From Thermoplasmata archaeon (GTDB lineage: Archaea; Thermoplasmatota; Thermoplasmata; Halarchaeoplasmatales; Halarchaeoplasmataceae), in assembly GCA_003554965.1 (NCBI GenBank), contig PWHR01000041.1, forward strand, positions 1 to 64,000: a stretch of 64,000 nt of DNA. The letters run 5' to 3'. The number at the start of each line of letters is the position of its first letter. Positions within the stretch are counted from its first letter, which is position 1. A program made the translations under genes and the position numbers. Shown here piece by piece: positions 33,298 through 41,922 of the stretch. The notes beneath the pieces were generated by a model that saw only the letters and a list, made by a program, of their open reading frames with translations, was not told where the DNA came from and did no database searches.

Positions 33298-33868
33298 ATG
33301 AGGGACTTCAAGGATCTCTTTGGAAAATACACTGAATACTTTCTCTGAATACTTTCTCATAGCAGGGATGTTTTTAGTGGTAGTAGGATTGCTTATAACA
33401 TCTCAGGGATCCGCGCAGATAGAAGAAAGTTCATTTGAAGACCCTCAGAACGGCACTATAAAATATGAATATGAGGTCCTTGGTTCAAGGCAACTTTTGG
33501 GTATGATCATAGTGCTCTTAGGCGCGATCGTCAACGGTGTAGGAGGAGTCATAGGAGAGTGGTCTCTTCGAAACGTGAAAGAAAACGATGATATATCCTC
33601 TAAACTTAGATGGAGCAATATCACCTTTTTGATCATCGGCCTTTTTCTTTTCAGCATCGGCTTTTACTGGGCCGTTACGAACGAAATGCAGACTTTTTCC
33701 GAGGGGGATATAGCGGTCCAAGTCCCGACACATCTTGCTGTTGAACAGGTTTTCGGCCTGTTCTTACTTGCCTCTGGTTTAATTATGAGTATCTCCGCTG
33801 CTTATTTGGCAGGAAGAAAGGGTTTTTTGGCCTTTAAAAGAGTAAAAGAGATCGAAGAGACTGGGTAG
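33298..33868 (+). pseudogene. Four-helix membrane protein gene with a 13-bp duplication near its start
   Basis: A TATA box (AAAATATAAATAG near 33259-33271) precedes an ATG at 33298 that reads MRDFKDLFGKYTEYFL and then hits TGA. Removing one copy of the exact tandem duplication (33333-33345 and 33346-33358, TGAATACTTTCTC) restores MRDFKDLFGKYTEYFLIAGMFLVVVGLLITSQG... through to 33868, giving a protein of about 186 residues with four membrane helices. As written, translation of the long frame would need the TTG at 33320, giving 182 residues with an altered N-terminus. The family is not recognised. It may be a reversible on/off switch, a fresh mutation, or an assembly error. The downstream frame has no further damage, so any loss is recent. 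Confidence 0.7.
33333..33358 (+). repeat. Exact 13-bp tandem duplication
   Basis: TGAATACTTTCTC occurs twice in direct succession. Since 13 is not a multiple of three, it shifts the reading frame of the membrane-protein gene that begins at 33298 and brings in a TGA at 33346. Confidence 0.95.
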
Positions 33869-34157
33869 AAATTTTTATGGCAGGAAAGTGGTGTGTATAG
33901 AGAATACACAAAATCCTACAAGAAACTAGCTCAGATAGGTCTCCTGATGATGATAGTCGGCGCTGCAAACCACTATCAGGATTGATGACTTCGATGACTG
34001 CTGATATTCGATAGTCCAGAATCAGCAGTATCTTAGGCATGTTCGCATTGCCTCCTAAATGATCAATCGATGTAGATCCTAAAAAAGTCAAGATGATAGA
34101 TAATCAAAATCGGAAATTTTTTATTCGACTTTTCATTTTATTTTCTAAAGGTGAAAC
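33869..34157. other. Intergenic region with a possible gene remnant and a hairpin
   Basis: From about 33893 the plus strand reads VYREYTKSYKKLAQIGLLMMIVGAANHYQD and then stops, a charged start plus one hydrophobic helix similar in layout to the start of the disrupted upstream gene. It may be the debris of a related membrane protein. A perfect 9-bp inverted repeat (ACTGCTGAT 33997-34005, ATCAGCAGT 34021-34029) follows. The right end holds a TATA-like TTTTTATTC and the SD GGTGA of the next gene. No full gene is visible. Confidence 0.45.
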
Positions 34158-35333
34158 TTGTTGAGGGAAATAAAGCGGAGTCAAGTCATCCTGATCGTCG
34201 TGATCCTGATAGTCTCGGTTTTTTCTATAGCTCTGGTTGTTAGCGGAAGACAGAATTCTCATCCCGGCTCTGTAGTTTGGGAAGAATCTGAAATCGATGG
34301 CTATCCTATTGGAGGAAGTGTCTTCTACCTCTCAGATGATATAATCTATTGCGTATCTTATGGAGATAATTTGATCGCTGTTGACCTGGAGGATGAAGAA
34401 GTGCTTTGGGAATATACCAATTATGAGACTTATCGTGGATCCGAGATGTCAACGGATATAACTACGGTCCTAGAATCAAACGGTATAGTGTATATCGGAG
34501 ACCGGAGTGGTAATGTTGCAGCCATCGATGCTGAAAACGGTGAAGAAGTTTGGAGAAATCCTCTTTCCAATAGGAGGCAGGTCCATTCCCTATACAGATC
34601 AGGGAACAATCTTTTCGTTGCGGGAGAGGACTATATAGGTCGAGATGTAAGAGTTTTAGATATCGAAGAGGGTGAAGAAATTATGAACCACACTCATGGT
34701 TTCAACGCATTTTCTGTTCACTACGAAGACGGTATCATCTATTCAACACACCGAGATGGCGATGTCATAGCCGCTGATGCGGAGACTGGGGAAAAAATAT
34801 GGGAACACTCCTACCATGACGAGCATGAAGTTGGTTCTCTGTATGTCGAAGATGACGTCGTTTACAGTGGAGGAGCATATGAAGTGATAGCTTTCGATGC
34901 TGAAAAAGAAGAAAAGATCTGGGAACACACACTCCACTCTGAAAGAGAATCCAGCAGGGACCACCATGGCATCAATACCATCCTAGTAGAAGATGATACA
35001 GTGTACAGTGGATGTGGAAACCGCGAGATAGTAGCAGCGGAAAAAGAGGACGGTGAAGAGATCTGGACTTATGATCATCACAATCCGTTATTGACTATGC
35101 AGACTTGTGAAGACGAGCTATACATAGGAGGACGTGGAATCACGATCAGAGAAAAAGAGGGAGGTCTTCTTTTAGGTATGTACAGAAGCCTGGATAATAG
35201 TATACAGTCGATGACCGGATGGATAAGCGATAATTTTCAGTGGATCTTCCTTGGGCTGATAATCATCGGCAGTATCGTAGGTTTCCTTGCACCTCGAAAG
35301 AGAATACGGCATGGTCCGGACCAAGATAGATAG
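34158..35333 (+). CDS. Membrane-anchored PQQ-like beta-propeller protein
   Basis: A 391-residue protein with an N-terminal membrane helix (VILIVVILIVSVFSIALVVSG), then about seven blades with the repeating pattern V-x-A-x-D-A-E-x-G-E-x-x-W (for example NVAAIDAENGEEVWRN, DVIAADAETGEKIWEHS, EVIAFDAEKEEKIWEH), and a C-terminal membrane helix (WIFLGLIIIGSIVGFLA) with a basic tail. The fold is that of BamB/PQQ dehydrogenase propellers, without evident PQQ ligands, so it is probably a surface binding or scaffold protein. The start is TTG following the SD GGTGA. Confidence 0.85.
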   Translation: MLREIKRSQVILIVVILIVSVFSIALVVSGRQNSHPGSVVWEESEIDGYPIGGSVFYLSDDIIYCVSYGDNLIAVDLEDEEVLWEYTNYETYRGSEMSTDITTVLESNGIVYIGDRSGNVAAIDAENGEEVWRNPLSNRRQVHSLYRSGNNLFVAGEDYIGRDVRVLDIEEGEEIMNHTHGFNAFSVHYEDGIIYSTHRDGDVIAADAETGEKIWEHSYHDEHEVGSLYVEDDVVYSGGAYEVIAFDAEKEEKIWEHTLHSERESSRDHHGINTILVEDDTVYSGCGNREIVAAEKEDGEEIWTYDHHNPLLTMQTCEDELYIGGRGITIREKEGGLLLGMYRSLDNSIQSMTGWISDNFQWIFLGLIIIGSIVGFLAPRKRIRHGPDQDR

Positions 35334-35505
35334 AGATCATGATCCTGCCGATCCAAATAAATTTACCGACGAGAATATGCCGATTGGCCCTTTAAAACTG
35401 CCAAATATCAACGCTCTTTTTAACTTTAGTTTAAGAAGAAAAGTGTTTTATAACTCATCACTTTTTCAACTACCCAATGATATATAATTCTTAAAAAAGG
35501 TGGAC

Positions 35506-36582
35506 ATGATGGATAAAAGGATAAAAGAACATGCGCAGATAATAGTCGATTGGAGTACGGAGATGAAAGAAGACGACAATGTAGTGATAATGGCGCACCC
35601 AGAAGCGGAAGAATTGGTAATCGCCCTGAACGAGGAGATAGGAAAGAAAGGAGCACATCCTACAACTTTGTACTCTTCCAACGAAGCAAGCAGAGCTTAC
35701 CTGAAAAACTTCGACGGTGAATTCAAAACACCCGAACACACATTGAAGCTTTTTGAGGAAGCTGACGCCGTGATATCTATCAAATCCGATTACAACGAAA
35801 AGGCGATGAACGACGTTCCAGGAGAAGTACTTTCAGAATATTCTAAAGTCAGAAAACCACTGAGTGATCTACTTCAGGACAAAAGGACCTGCCTGACCGC
35901 TTTTCCGACGAACGCTGCAGCCCAACTTGCAGATATGTCCTTAAGACAGTATCAGGATTTCGTTTGGAACGCTGTTTTGAGGGATTGGCAGGAAGTACAC
36001 GAGAAGCAGGAGATATTGAAAAAGAAGATGGATGAAGCCGAAGAGGTCTACATAACCGGAAAGGAAACTGAATTGACCATGTCCATCAAGGGAAACCTCG
36101 GTGAGAATTCCGACGGAAAATTCAACCTGCCAAGCGGAGAAGTATTCACGGCTCCGATACCTGACAGCGTGGAGGGTAAAATCCTGTTCGACAAACCCCT
36201 GATCTATATGGGGAGAGAGATCAACGACGTCAGGTTAAAATTTGAAGAGGGAAAAGTGGTGGAGCACTCCGCCTCGTCTAACGAAGGTTTACTATCACAA
36301 ATACTGGAAACTGACGAAGGTGCAAAAAGATTGGGTGAACTCGGTATAGGCACGAACCGAGGCATCAAAACATTCACCAGGAACATGCTCTTCGATGAAA
36401 AGATGGGCGACACCATCCATCTCGCTTTGGGCCGAGCAATAAATCGGACGATAGGCGAAGACGGAGAAGGCAACGACAGCGCTATCCATATGGACATAAT
36501 AAAGGACATGTCCAAAGGAAGAGTTGAGATGGACGGAGAGACCGTGATGGAAGACGGCAAGTTCATCTGGGAGATGGAGTGA
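35506..36582 (+). CDS. M29-family aminopeptidase
   Basis: The 358-residue metallopeptidase matches the thermophilic aminopeptidase family (M29): an N-terminal domain with EDDNVVIMAHPEAEELVIAL, TAFPTNAAAQLADM, then the catalytic domain with FNLPSGEVFTAPIPDSVEG, ASSNEGLLSQIL, RLGELGIGTNRGI and DEKMGDTIHLALG, ending IHMDIIKDM. The E, E, H, Y, H and D ligands expected for the two-metal site are in place. It removes N-terminal residues from peptides in the cytoplasm, fitting the proteolysis genes nearby. The SD GGTGG lies just before ATG ATG at 35506/35509. Confidence 0.93.
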   Translation: MMDKRIKEHAQIIVDWSTEMKEDDNVVIMAHPEAEELVIALNEEIGKKGAHPTTLYSSNEASRAYLKNFDGEFKTPEHTLKLFEEADAVISIKSDYNEKAMNDVPGEVLSEYSKVRKPLSDLLQDKRTCLTAFPTNAAAQLADMSLRQYQDFVWNAVLRDWQEVHEKQEILKKKMDEAEEVYITGKETELTMSIKGNLGENSDGKFNLPSGEVFTAPIPDSVEGKILFDKPLIYMGREINDVRLKFEEGKVVEHSASSNEGLLSQILETDEGAKRLGELGIGTNRGIKTFTRNMLFDEKMGDTIHLALGRAINRTIGEDGEGNDSAIHMDIIKDMSKGRVEMDGETVMEDGKFIWEME

Positions 36583-36634
36583 AAGTAGAAAAAAAGGCAA
36601 AAAATCTATTACTTCTCTTTCTATATTCGTAACT

Positions 36635-37831
36635 ATGACCTTTGAGCCTCCTTATTGGGAAGATCCAAAGAAGACTGAGTTCGAGAGTGAAGTCGAGAAG
36701 GTAAAGGATGAAAAAGTCGTATTGAAGTGCACCTATTTCCATCCTGAAGAAGGGGGCCAACCCGCGGACAAGGGAACACTGGGAGGTTACCCCGTGAAAG
36801 ACGTCCAGAAGGAAGGTGACGAGATAGTACATTTTTTGGACCCTTCTCACGATCTACATGAAGGCCAGAGTGTCGAAGGAAAGATCGATGAAGAGTTCCG
36901 CAGCTTCTGCATGAGGAGCCACACCGGAGCTCACGTAGTTTTTGGAGCTGGAAGAGAAGTTCTAGGCGAGGTTGACTATTCCGGCTTCGATATAGGAGAA
37001 AAGAAAGCCAGGATTGATTTTGAAACGAGCACTCATATCGACAGGAAGAAGCTGTTGAAGATGGAAGAACTGTGCAATGAAGTGATCTTGGAGAACAGAC
37101 CCGTCAAGTGGAGAAAAGTGAATAGGGAAGAGATAGAAAATGATAGAGAGATAGCCTTCGCCAAGGAGATACCGGAAGGTGAAAAGGTAAGGATCATAGA
37201 GATCGAAGATTGGGACCTAGGAGTATGCAGTGGGACCCATCTCACCAACTCTTTAGAAGTCGGGAGGATACGCATCCTGGGAAAGAAAAAGCTCCAGGAG
37301 GGGGTAACTCGGATCAATTTTTCGATTGGAGAGGAAGCCTTGAAGAGGGATTACAGGGAGAAAAGGTCGCTCTACCGAGCAACTTCTCTACTAGAGACTG
37401 ATCACAAAAATCTGCCTAGAAAGATCGACGATCTACTGTCGAACTTAAAAGAACTTGAGGAAGAGATGGAGAGATTAGAAGCTCTCAGGATCGAACGTAA
37501 GGTAGATGAAGCCGAAAGCTATGATAGAGATGGTTATCAGCTTCTCGTACAAACGCTCGAAGCTTCCTCCGAACATTCCGAATTGATATCTCACCGAGCT
37601 AAAGACAGCGTGGGAGAAAAAGAAGTATTGGTACTGATCAACAAGGATGAAAATGTGAGTGTGACCGTGGGAGCTGGGAAGAACGCGGAAGGTCTCGACG
37701 CGGATGAAGTTATAAAAGAACTGAGCCAGGAATTCGGTGGAGGCGGCGGTGGAACCGCAGAATTCGCTCAGGGAGGAGGTTTCGATGCTTCAGTCGAAGA
37801 GATCAAGAGATACGTCATGGAGGCTTTTTAA
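36635..37831 (+). CDS. Alanyl-tRNA editing protein, long AlaX type
   Basis: A 398-residue free-standing editing protein that hydrolyses mischarged Ser- (and Gly-) tRNA(Ala). The N-terminal part holds a glycine motif (PEEGGQPADKGTL), the zinc/catalytic HTGAH (96-100) and CSGTH (198-202). It is followed by a coiled coil (about 270-300) and a C-terminal DHHA1/C-Ala-like domain with a run of glycines (FGGGGGGTAEFAQGGG). This is the domain layout of the C-terminal half of AlaRS without the synthetase core. AlaRS itself is not in the window. Confidence 0.93.
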   Translation: MTFEPPYWEDPKKTEFESEVEKVKDEKVVLKCTYFHPEEGGQPADKGTLGGYPVKDVQKEGDEIVHFLDPSHDLHEGQSVEGKIDEEFRSFCMRSHTGAHVVFGAGREVLGEVDYSGFDIGEKKARIDFETSTHIDRKKLLKMEELCNEVILENRPVKWRKVNREEIENDREIAFAKEIPEGEKVRIIEIEDWDLGVCSGTHLTNSLEVGRIRILGKKKLQEGVTRINFSIGEEALKRDYREKRSLYRATSLLETDHKNLPRKIDDLLSNLKELEEEMERLEALRIERKVDEAESYDRDGYQLLVQTLEASSEHSELISHRAKDSVGEKEVLVLINKDENVSVTVGAGKNAEGLDADEVIKELSQEFGGGGGGTAEFAQGGGFDASVEEIKRYVMEAF

Positions 37832-37893
37832 ATCAAAAATAGCGAAAGATATTTCACCTCCTTCTCAGATTTCTAAAGATGAAGGGAAGATAG

Positions 37894-39138
37894 ATGAACG
37901 TCCCTAAAAAATACTTGACTATAACGGTGGCGATCCTTCTCATAATCGCCTTCGAATTCTCTGCCCTTGGATTCTCTCCGATCAGGGATACCATCACCGG
38001 GGAAGAGGAGGAAGAAGAACTGACTCCTCCTGAAGATACCTTAGAGTGTCAGAAGGATTTCTCTTTCGATCTGTTTTTCCAGTTGATCGAATCTCAGGAC
38101 GAAGACAATATATTCATCTCACCGTACAGCATCCACACTGCTTTACATCTCGCGGCAACAGGAGCCGATGGGGAAACCAGAGATGAGATGGATGAAGTCC
38201 TTCGCCTTCAAGGCGAAGAAGTAAAAGAAGATGCTTCCCAATTGATGGAGTGGCTGGAGGATTTCAGCGAAAAGAACGACGTTTCCGTGGCAAACTCGAT
38301 GTTTTTGGACGAAGATATACCTTTCAGAGAGAGTTTCGTCGATGATGGAGAGAAATACTTCGATGCGAAAGTTGACGAACTTCCTGAAACTGGTGAGCCC
38401 ATAAACGAGTGGGTGGAAGAAAATACCGAGGGAAAGATAGAGGAACTTATAGATCCAGGCCCGATAGATCCACTTACCATAGCATACCTTGTCAACGCGA
38501 TCCACTTCGAAGGGGCATGGGAAAAAGAGTTCGATGAGGAAGAAACCGAAATAGATACCTTCCACGGTGAGGAGGAGGTCGAAATCGAGATGATGAAGAA
38601 CCGCGCCAACTACTCTTACTTCGAAGGGGAGGATCACAGAGCAATTTCTTTAAATTACGATAACGGCGATTATAGTTTCAATGCATTCCTGCCGAACAGA
38701 GATTCTTCTCTCGAAGAGTTCTATCAAGATTTCGATAGAAATACTTACGAGGAAAATATCGACGATATGGAGAAAGAAGATGTGATGGTCCGGCTGCCGA
38801 AGTTCACTCTAGAAGAAGATTATGATCTTGTAGAATCCTTAGAATCTATAGGGATCGAGAGGGCTTTCGAAAAGTACGAAGCAAATTTTTCTGATATGGT
38901 TGAACTCAAAGATATGGATAGGAACGTCTACATCTCCGAAGTTTCTCACAGCTCATTCATAGAAGTCGACGAAGAGGGGACCGAAGCCGCAGGGGCCACC
39001 GGGGTCGGCATCGGGGTGGACTCGGCCGAACCCCCATATCCCGTGATGGATTTCGATAGGCCGTTCTTTTTCACTATCGAGGAACCTGAAACAGAAACGA
39101 TGCTTTTTAAAGGTCATGTAGGGGATCCATCTGAATGA
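37894..39138 (+). CDS. Secreted serpin
   Basis: A 414-residue serpin with an N-terminal membrane/signal helix (YLTITVAILLIIAFEFSALGF) and an acidic spacer. Core serpin blocks are NIFISPYSIHTALHLAATGADGET, ANSMFLDEDIPF, AYLVNAIHFEGAWEKEF, VRLPKFTLEEDYDL and ISEVSHSSFIEVDEEGTEAAGATGVG. The hinge EEGTEAAGATG has the small residues needed for loop insertion, so it should be inhibitory. Counting from the hinge puts Asp at P1 and Ser at P1', but the stretch to the RPFFF strand is three residues longer than in alpha1-antitrypsin, so the bond is uncertain. Serpins are uncommon in archaea. It may protect the cell surface from secreted proteases, including the large subtilase at 56-62 kb. Confidence 0.93.
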   Translation: MNVPKKYLTITVAILLIIAFEFSALGFSPIRDTITGEEEEEELTPPEDTLECQKDFSFDLFFQLIESQDEDNIFISPYSIHTALHLAATGADGETRDEMDEVLRLQGEEVKEDASQLMEWLEDFSEKNDVSVANSMFLDEDIPFRESFVDDGEKYFDAKVDELPETGEPINEWVEENTEGKIEELIDPGPIDPLTIAYLVNAIHFEGAWEKEFDEEETEIDTFHGEEEVEIEMMKNRANYSYFEGEDHRAISLNYDNGDYSFNAFLPNRDSSLEEFYQDFDRNTYEENIDDMEKEDVMVRLPKFTLEEDYDLVESLESIGIERAFEKYEANFSDMVELKDMDRNVYISEVSHSSFIEVDEEGTEAAGATGVGIGVDSAEPPYPVMDFDRPFFFTIEEPETETMLFKGHVGDPSE

Positions 39139-39144
39139 AATTTA

Positions 39145-39486
39145 TCAGAACTGTAAAGGTCCACACTGTTCGTAATCGAGACCGTGCTTGAGAGCCAATT
39201 CTGCCTTCTGGAGCTCTCTACCTAGATGTGCAGCGTGATCCAACCTTGAGATCATGCCCTCTCTGATAAGGGTATCGCAGACAGCTTTGGCCGAAGTTCC
39301 TTTTATCACTTTATTCAATTCTCCTGTCTCTACCTCTAGTTTTCCCTCCTTCTGCACGTTCAAGTAGTGCTCAACCAATATCTCATCCTTCACATTGATA
39401 ACGAAAAAACCTCTTTCATCGAATTCTACGCTCTTCTTTTCTTTTGCCTCTATGATCTCTACTTCCTTTTCAGCCACACTGAACAC
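39145..39486 (-). CDS. DUF4346 protein at the end of the C1/methionine operon
   Basis: The 113-residue protein has the DUF4346 signature: GFFVINVKDEILVEHY, the core VETGELNKVIKGTSAKAVCDTLIREGMISRLDHAAHLGRELQKAELAL and the end YEQCGP. This domain is known from methanogens and relatives, fused to or next to pterin- and corrinoid-linked proteins (dihydropteroate-synthase-like, MtrA-like). Here it overlaps the methionine synthase gene by 17 bases and closes the operon. It may bind the pterin or help the MtrA-like protein, which lacks this part; this is inference. Confidence 0.85.
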   Translation of the reverse strand: MFSVAEKEVEIIEAKEKKSVEFDERGFFVINVKDEILVEHYLNVQKEGKLEVETGELNKVIKGTSAKAVCDTLIREGMISRLDHAAHLGRELQKAELALKHGLDYEQCGPLQF

Positions 39487-40363
39487 GCTCCTTAGCTTCC
39501 ACCATATTTTTCAACTTCATCTTCGCGGTTTTAACATCTAGATTTCTTAGTCCGCAGTCAGGATCTATCATTACCTTGGGACCGAAGAGGTCTACTGCTT
39601 TCTCTATCCTTTTTCGTATCTCCTCCACCTCTTCCACTGTGGGCTCTGTGGAGACCACACCGACCGATAAACGCTGGGGAAAGTCGATATCGCTGAACTT
39701 ATCATAAAGTACAGGGTTGGTGGTGAATTCATGATCTAAAATATCTACATCCAACTCGACCAGTTCTTCCATCATCTCAGTGACGTCCCCACAAACATGA
39801 AGTGCGATAGGCACATCGATATTCAAGAGCTTCTCAAGAGACTCTTGAGCATGATCTGGAAAATCGATCGAAAATAGTGGTTCATCTATCTGGATCACAT
39901 CACAAACACTAGAAAGTCTGATTGCTTCTTCAGCTAGAGCCTCCGCAGTATCCATCACCGCCTCTTTTTTATCCTCATAGAACATATCTTTGGAACTTTC
40001 GACAAGAGTGCAAGGACCAGTGACGATACCTTTAAGGCCGGTTCTATCAGGTATGATCTCTCTGACCAGCCTTTGATCCTCAACAGTTATCTCCCCTGAG
40101 TACTTCACTCTTTCAACGATCTCAACCCGTTCTTTGATCCTGTACCCGGAAAGCCCCTTTGCAAAGATATCGACCATACTCGCCCTAGTCTGCCCGTCCG
40201 AGATGAGATCTAAGCCGCACTCTAGTTGATCTTCTACAGCTCTCTTCAGACTAGACTCAAAAGGACCTTTTTTCTCATAAAATGAATTTATCAATTCAGA
40301 TCTTTCAGGCCGTGAAGGATAACTCCCTACCACTGTGGTCAACAGTTCACTATCGATATCCAT
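39470..40363 (-). CDS. Core-type cobalamin-linked methionine synthase (MetE C-terminal fold, MesB-like)
   Basis: The 297-residue protein corresponds only to the C-terminal catalytic half of MetE: TTVVGSYPSRPE at the start, DGQTRASMVDIFAKGLSGY, VTGPCTLVESSKD, VIQIDEPLFS, the zinc ligands in LHVCGD (His-x-Cys) and DPDCGLRN (Cys). It lacks the folate-binding N-terminal half, so it must take its methyl group from a corrinoid protein, as shown for methanogen homologues. Next to MtrA- and MtrH-like genes, the donor is most likely methyl-MtrA. A 57-base gap separates it from mtrH. Confidence 0.92.
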   Translation of the reverse strand: MDIDSELLTTVVGSYPSRPERSELINSFYEKKGPFESSLKRAVEDQLECGLDLISDGQTRASMVDIFAKGLSGYRIKERVEIVERVKYSGEITVEDQRLVREIIPDRTGLKGIVTGPCTLVESSKDMFYEDKKEAVMDTAEALAEEAIRLSSVCDVIQIDEPLFSIDFPDHAQESLEKLLNIDVPIALHVCGDVTEMMEELVELDVDILDHEFTTNPVLYDKFSDIDFPQRLSVGVVSTEPTVEEVEEIRKRIEKAVDLFGPKVMIDPDCGLRNLDVKTAKMKLKNMVEAKERVQCG

Positions 40364-40420
40364 ACCTCAAAAATTGATGCATCATTTAAAAAATTAGCGC
40401 CCTCACCTTAGAATATTTCT

Positions 40421-41335
40421 TTATAATTTGTGGTACGGATGTGCTTCAGATACCTCGATGCCAAAGTAATCTTGTGCTCCTTCAGCGATGATCTTGTCCG
40501 TGAAGGCTGCATTCACTATGGATCTTTCCGCGTTCTCTATCGGACCGTAATAGATGAAGTCCGCTCCCAAGAGCATCGGTAAGTTATCGACAGCAGCATC
40601 AATTATATCGAATATCTCACCTTTATGTTCATACTGATCCAACCAACGCCACGCTTCTAAAGTATTGTGTAGAGAACATCCTACGGGTAAACCGAATTCG
40701 GTCTTGAAAACAGGTACCGATCTAACAGCTTCACAGGCACCTTCTCCGAAGGTCGTTGCGGCAGTATCCAATAAGGGATATTCTACACCTATCTTTTCAC
40801 TCATCTCTAAAAGACCTTCATCGAGAAGAACGCCGCCTTCGCTGATCATCTCCTTCCTTCCATGGGTACTGTTGTCCTGGGGGTTGTAGGCTAAGAGGAT
40901 AGCTCCCGCTGGAGTTTTATCTTTGAGAAGCTCATACTCTTCCTCTTCCAAACCCAGATTCAGGCTGTTATATATGACTCGATCCAATGAATCTTGCTCT
41001 TCAAGATACTCAAGGACTTTCATCCTCACCTCTGATTCAGGCACATCCACGGAAAAGAAACCATCTATCTTATCTAGGGCAAAATCCAGCTTCCATCTTA
41101 CTTCCTCTTTTTCGTATATGAAAATATCTACCATGGAAGGAACAGAAGCTTTTTCGGAAATCTTATTTTGTCTATCTATCAGTTCAGAAGCTTCGTCCAA
41201 AGAAGATATTGGTTCTTTGAACTGATCTTCATAAAACATGGTTCCGACCATCAAAGTAGGGAACTCGCCGGGCTGTCCTCCGACCTTCATATCATCTAGC
41301 TCATGAGTGGTCTGTTCTTCGGCATAACTGAACAT
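40421..41335 (-). CDS. mtrH: MtrH-like methyltetrahydropterin:corrinoid methyltransferase
   Basis: The 304-residue TIM-barrel protein matches MtrH: the opening FSYAEEQTTHELDDMKVGGQPGEFPTLMVGTMFY, PSMVDIFIY, IYNSLNLGLEEEEYELL, PLLDTAATTFGEGACEAVRSVPVFKTEFGLPVGCSLHNTLEAW, and the C-terminal AHPYHKL. In methanogens MtrH demethylates methyl-tetrahydromethanopterin and charges the corrinoid of MtrA within a membrane complex. Here no MtrB-G gene is present and the gene is in a methionine operon, so a soluble two-component methyl transfer is inferred. Its ATG overlaps the mtrA stop by one base. Confidence 0.93.
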   Translation of the reverse strand: MFSYAEEQTTHELDDMKVGGQPGEFPTLMVGTMFYEDQFKEPISSLDEASELIDRQNKISEKASVPSMVDIFIYEKEEVRWKLDFALDKIDGFFSVDVPESEVRMKVLEYLEEQDSLDRVIYNSLNLGLEEEEYELLKDKTPAGAILLAYNPQDNSTHGRKEMISEGGVLLDEGLLEMSEKIGVEYPLLDTAATTFGEGACEAVRSVPVFKTEFGLPVGCSLHNTLEAWRWLDQYEHKGEIFDIIDAAVDNLPMLLGADFIYYGPIENAERSIVNAAFTDKIIAEGAQDYFGIEVSEAHPYHKL

Positions 41336-41922
41336 CAGCTCACCTCCGAGCTAAAAGAAGTTATCTCTCCCCAAGGAGAAACGGATAGAGAAGAATGCAG
41401 AGCAAAATCCGCCTGGAATTCGGTGCCCTTGCTCTTTTCCAGCTTTATCACGGTATACGGTTCTCCGAAGCTATCTGGGTCTTTTTCAAGCAGATCGTTG
41501 ATCTTCTCTTCAATCTCTTTTTTTGATACTGTATCCACCATATCTATCACATCTACCTGTTCACGAAACCTTTCCACAGCTTCTTTAGAGATATTCTCGA
41601 TGTAGGGTACGGCACCGGGAGAACAGATTATCCTGCCTTTCTCGTCTATACCGTTCTTGGATACCTTTATTAGTGAAAGTCCTGACTTGTGCCCTCTTAT
41701 CTCCTCCCCACAGACAACCACATATCTTATATTCGGATTAGATATGGTGTTGGCTATAACTTTCTCTATACCGAGGTTTTCGGTCCTCATCGGACCCCAT
41801 ATCGCAACTTTTTCCGGGTCAAATTCGAACTTTTTTCCCAATGTAACTACCGCCACAGATGAAGAGGATTCACCGGTCTTAAAATCTCCTGGCCATGGAT
41901 ACAGCTCTTTTTCCTCGATCAT
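41335..41922 (-). CDS. mtrA: MtrA-like corrinoid protein lacking the membrane anchor
   Basis: A 195-residue protein with the MtrA core: SVAVVTLGKKFEF, IWGPMRTENLGIEKVIANTISNPNIRYVVVCGEEIRGHKSG, and GAVPYIENISKEAVERFREQVDVIDMVD. H78 in GHKSG is at the position expected for the lower cobalt ligand. Methanogen MtrA (about 240 residues) ends with a membrane helix. Here the C-terminus (YTVIKLEKSKGTEFQADFAL...) is soluble, as in cytoplasmic MtrA relatives. It overlaps the reductase gene upstream by 4 bases and mtrH downstream by 1 base, so the three are translated as a unit. Confidence 0.93.
   Translation of the reverse strand: MIEEKELYPWPGDFKTGESSSSVAVVTLGKKFEFDPEKVAIWGPMRTENLGIEKVIANTISNPNIRYVVVCGEEIRGHKSGLSLIKVSKNGIDEKGRIICSPGAVPYIENISKEAVERFREQVDVIDMVDTVSKKEIEEKINDLLEKDPDSFGEPYTVIKLEKSKGTEFQADFALHSSLSVSPWGEITSFSSEVS

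Noticed and set aside
33950-34008. Second box C/D RNA on the plus strand (ATGATGA, TTGATGA, CTGA words)
   Set aside because: No consensus D' box at the right distance, one C-type box is off consensus, and no kink-turn stem forms.
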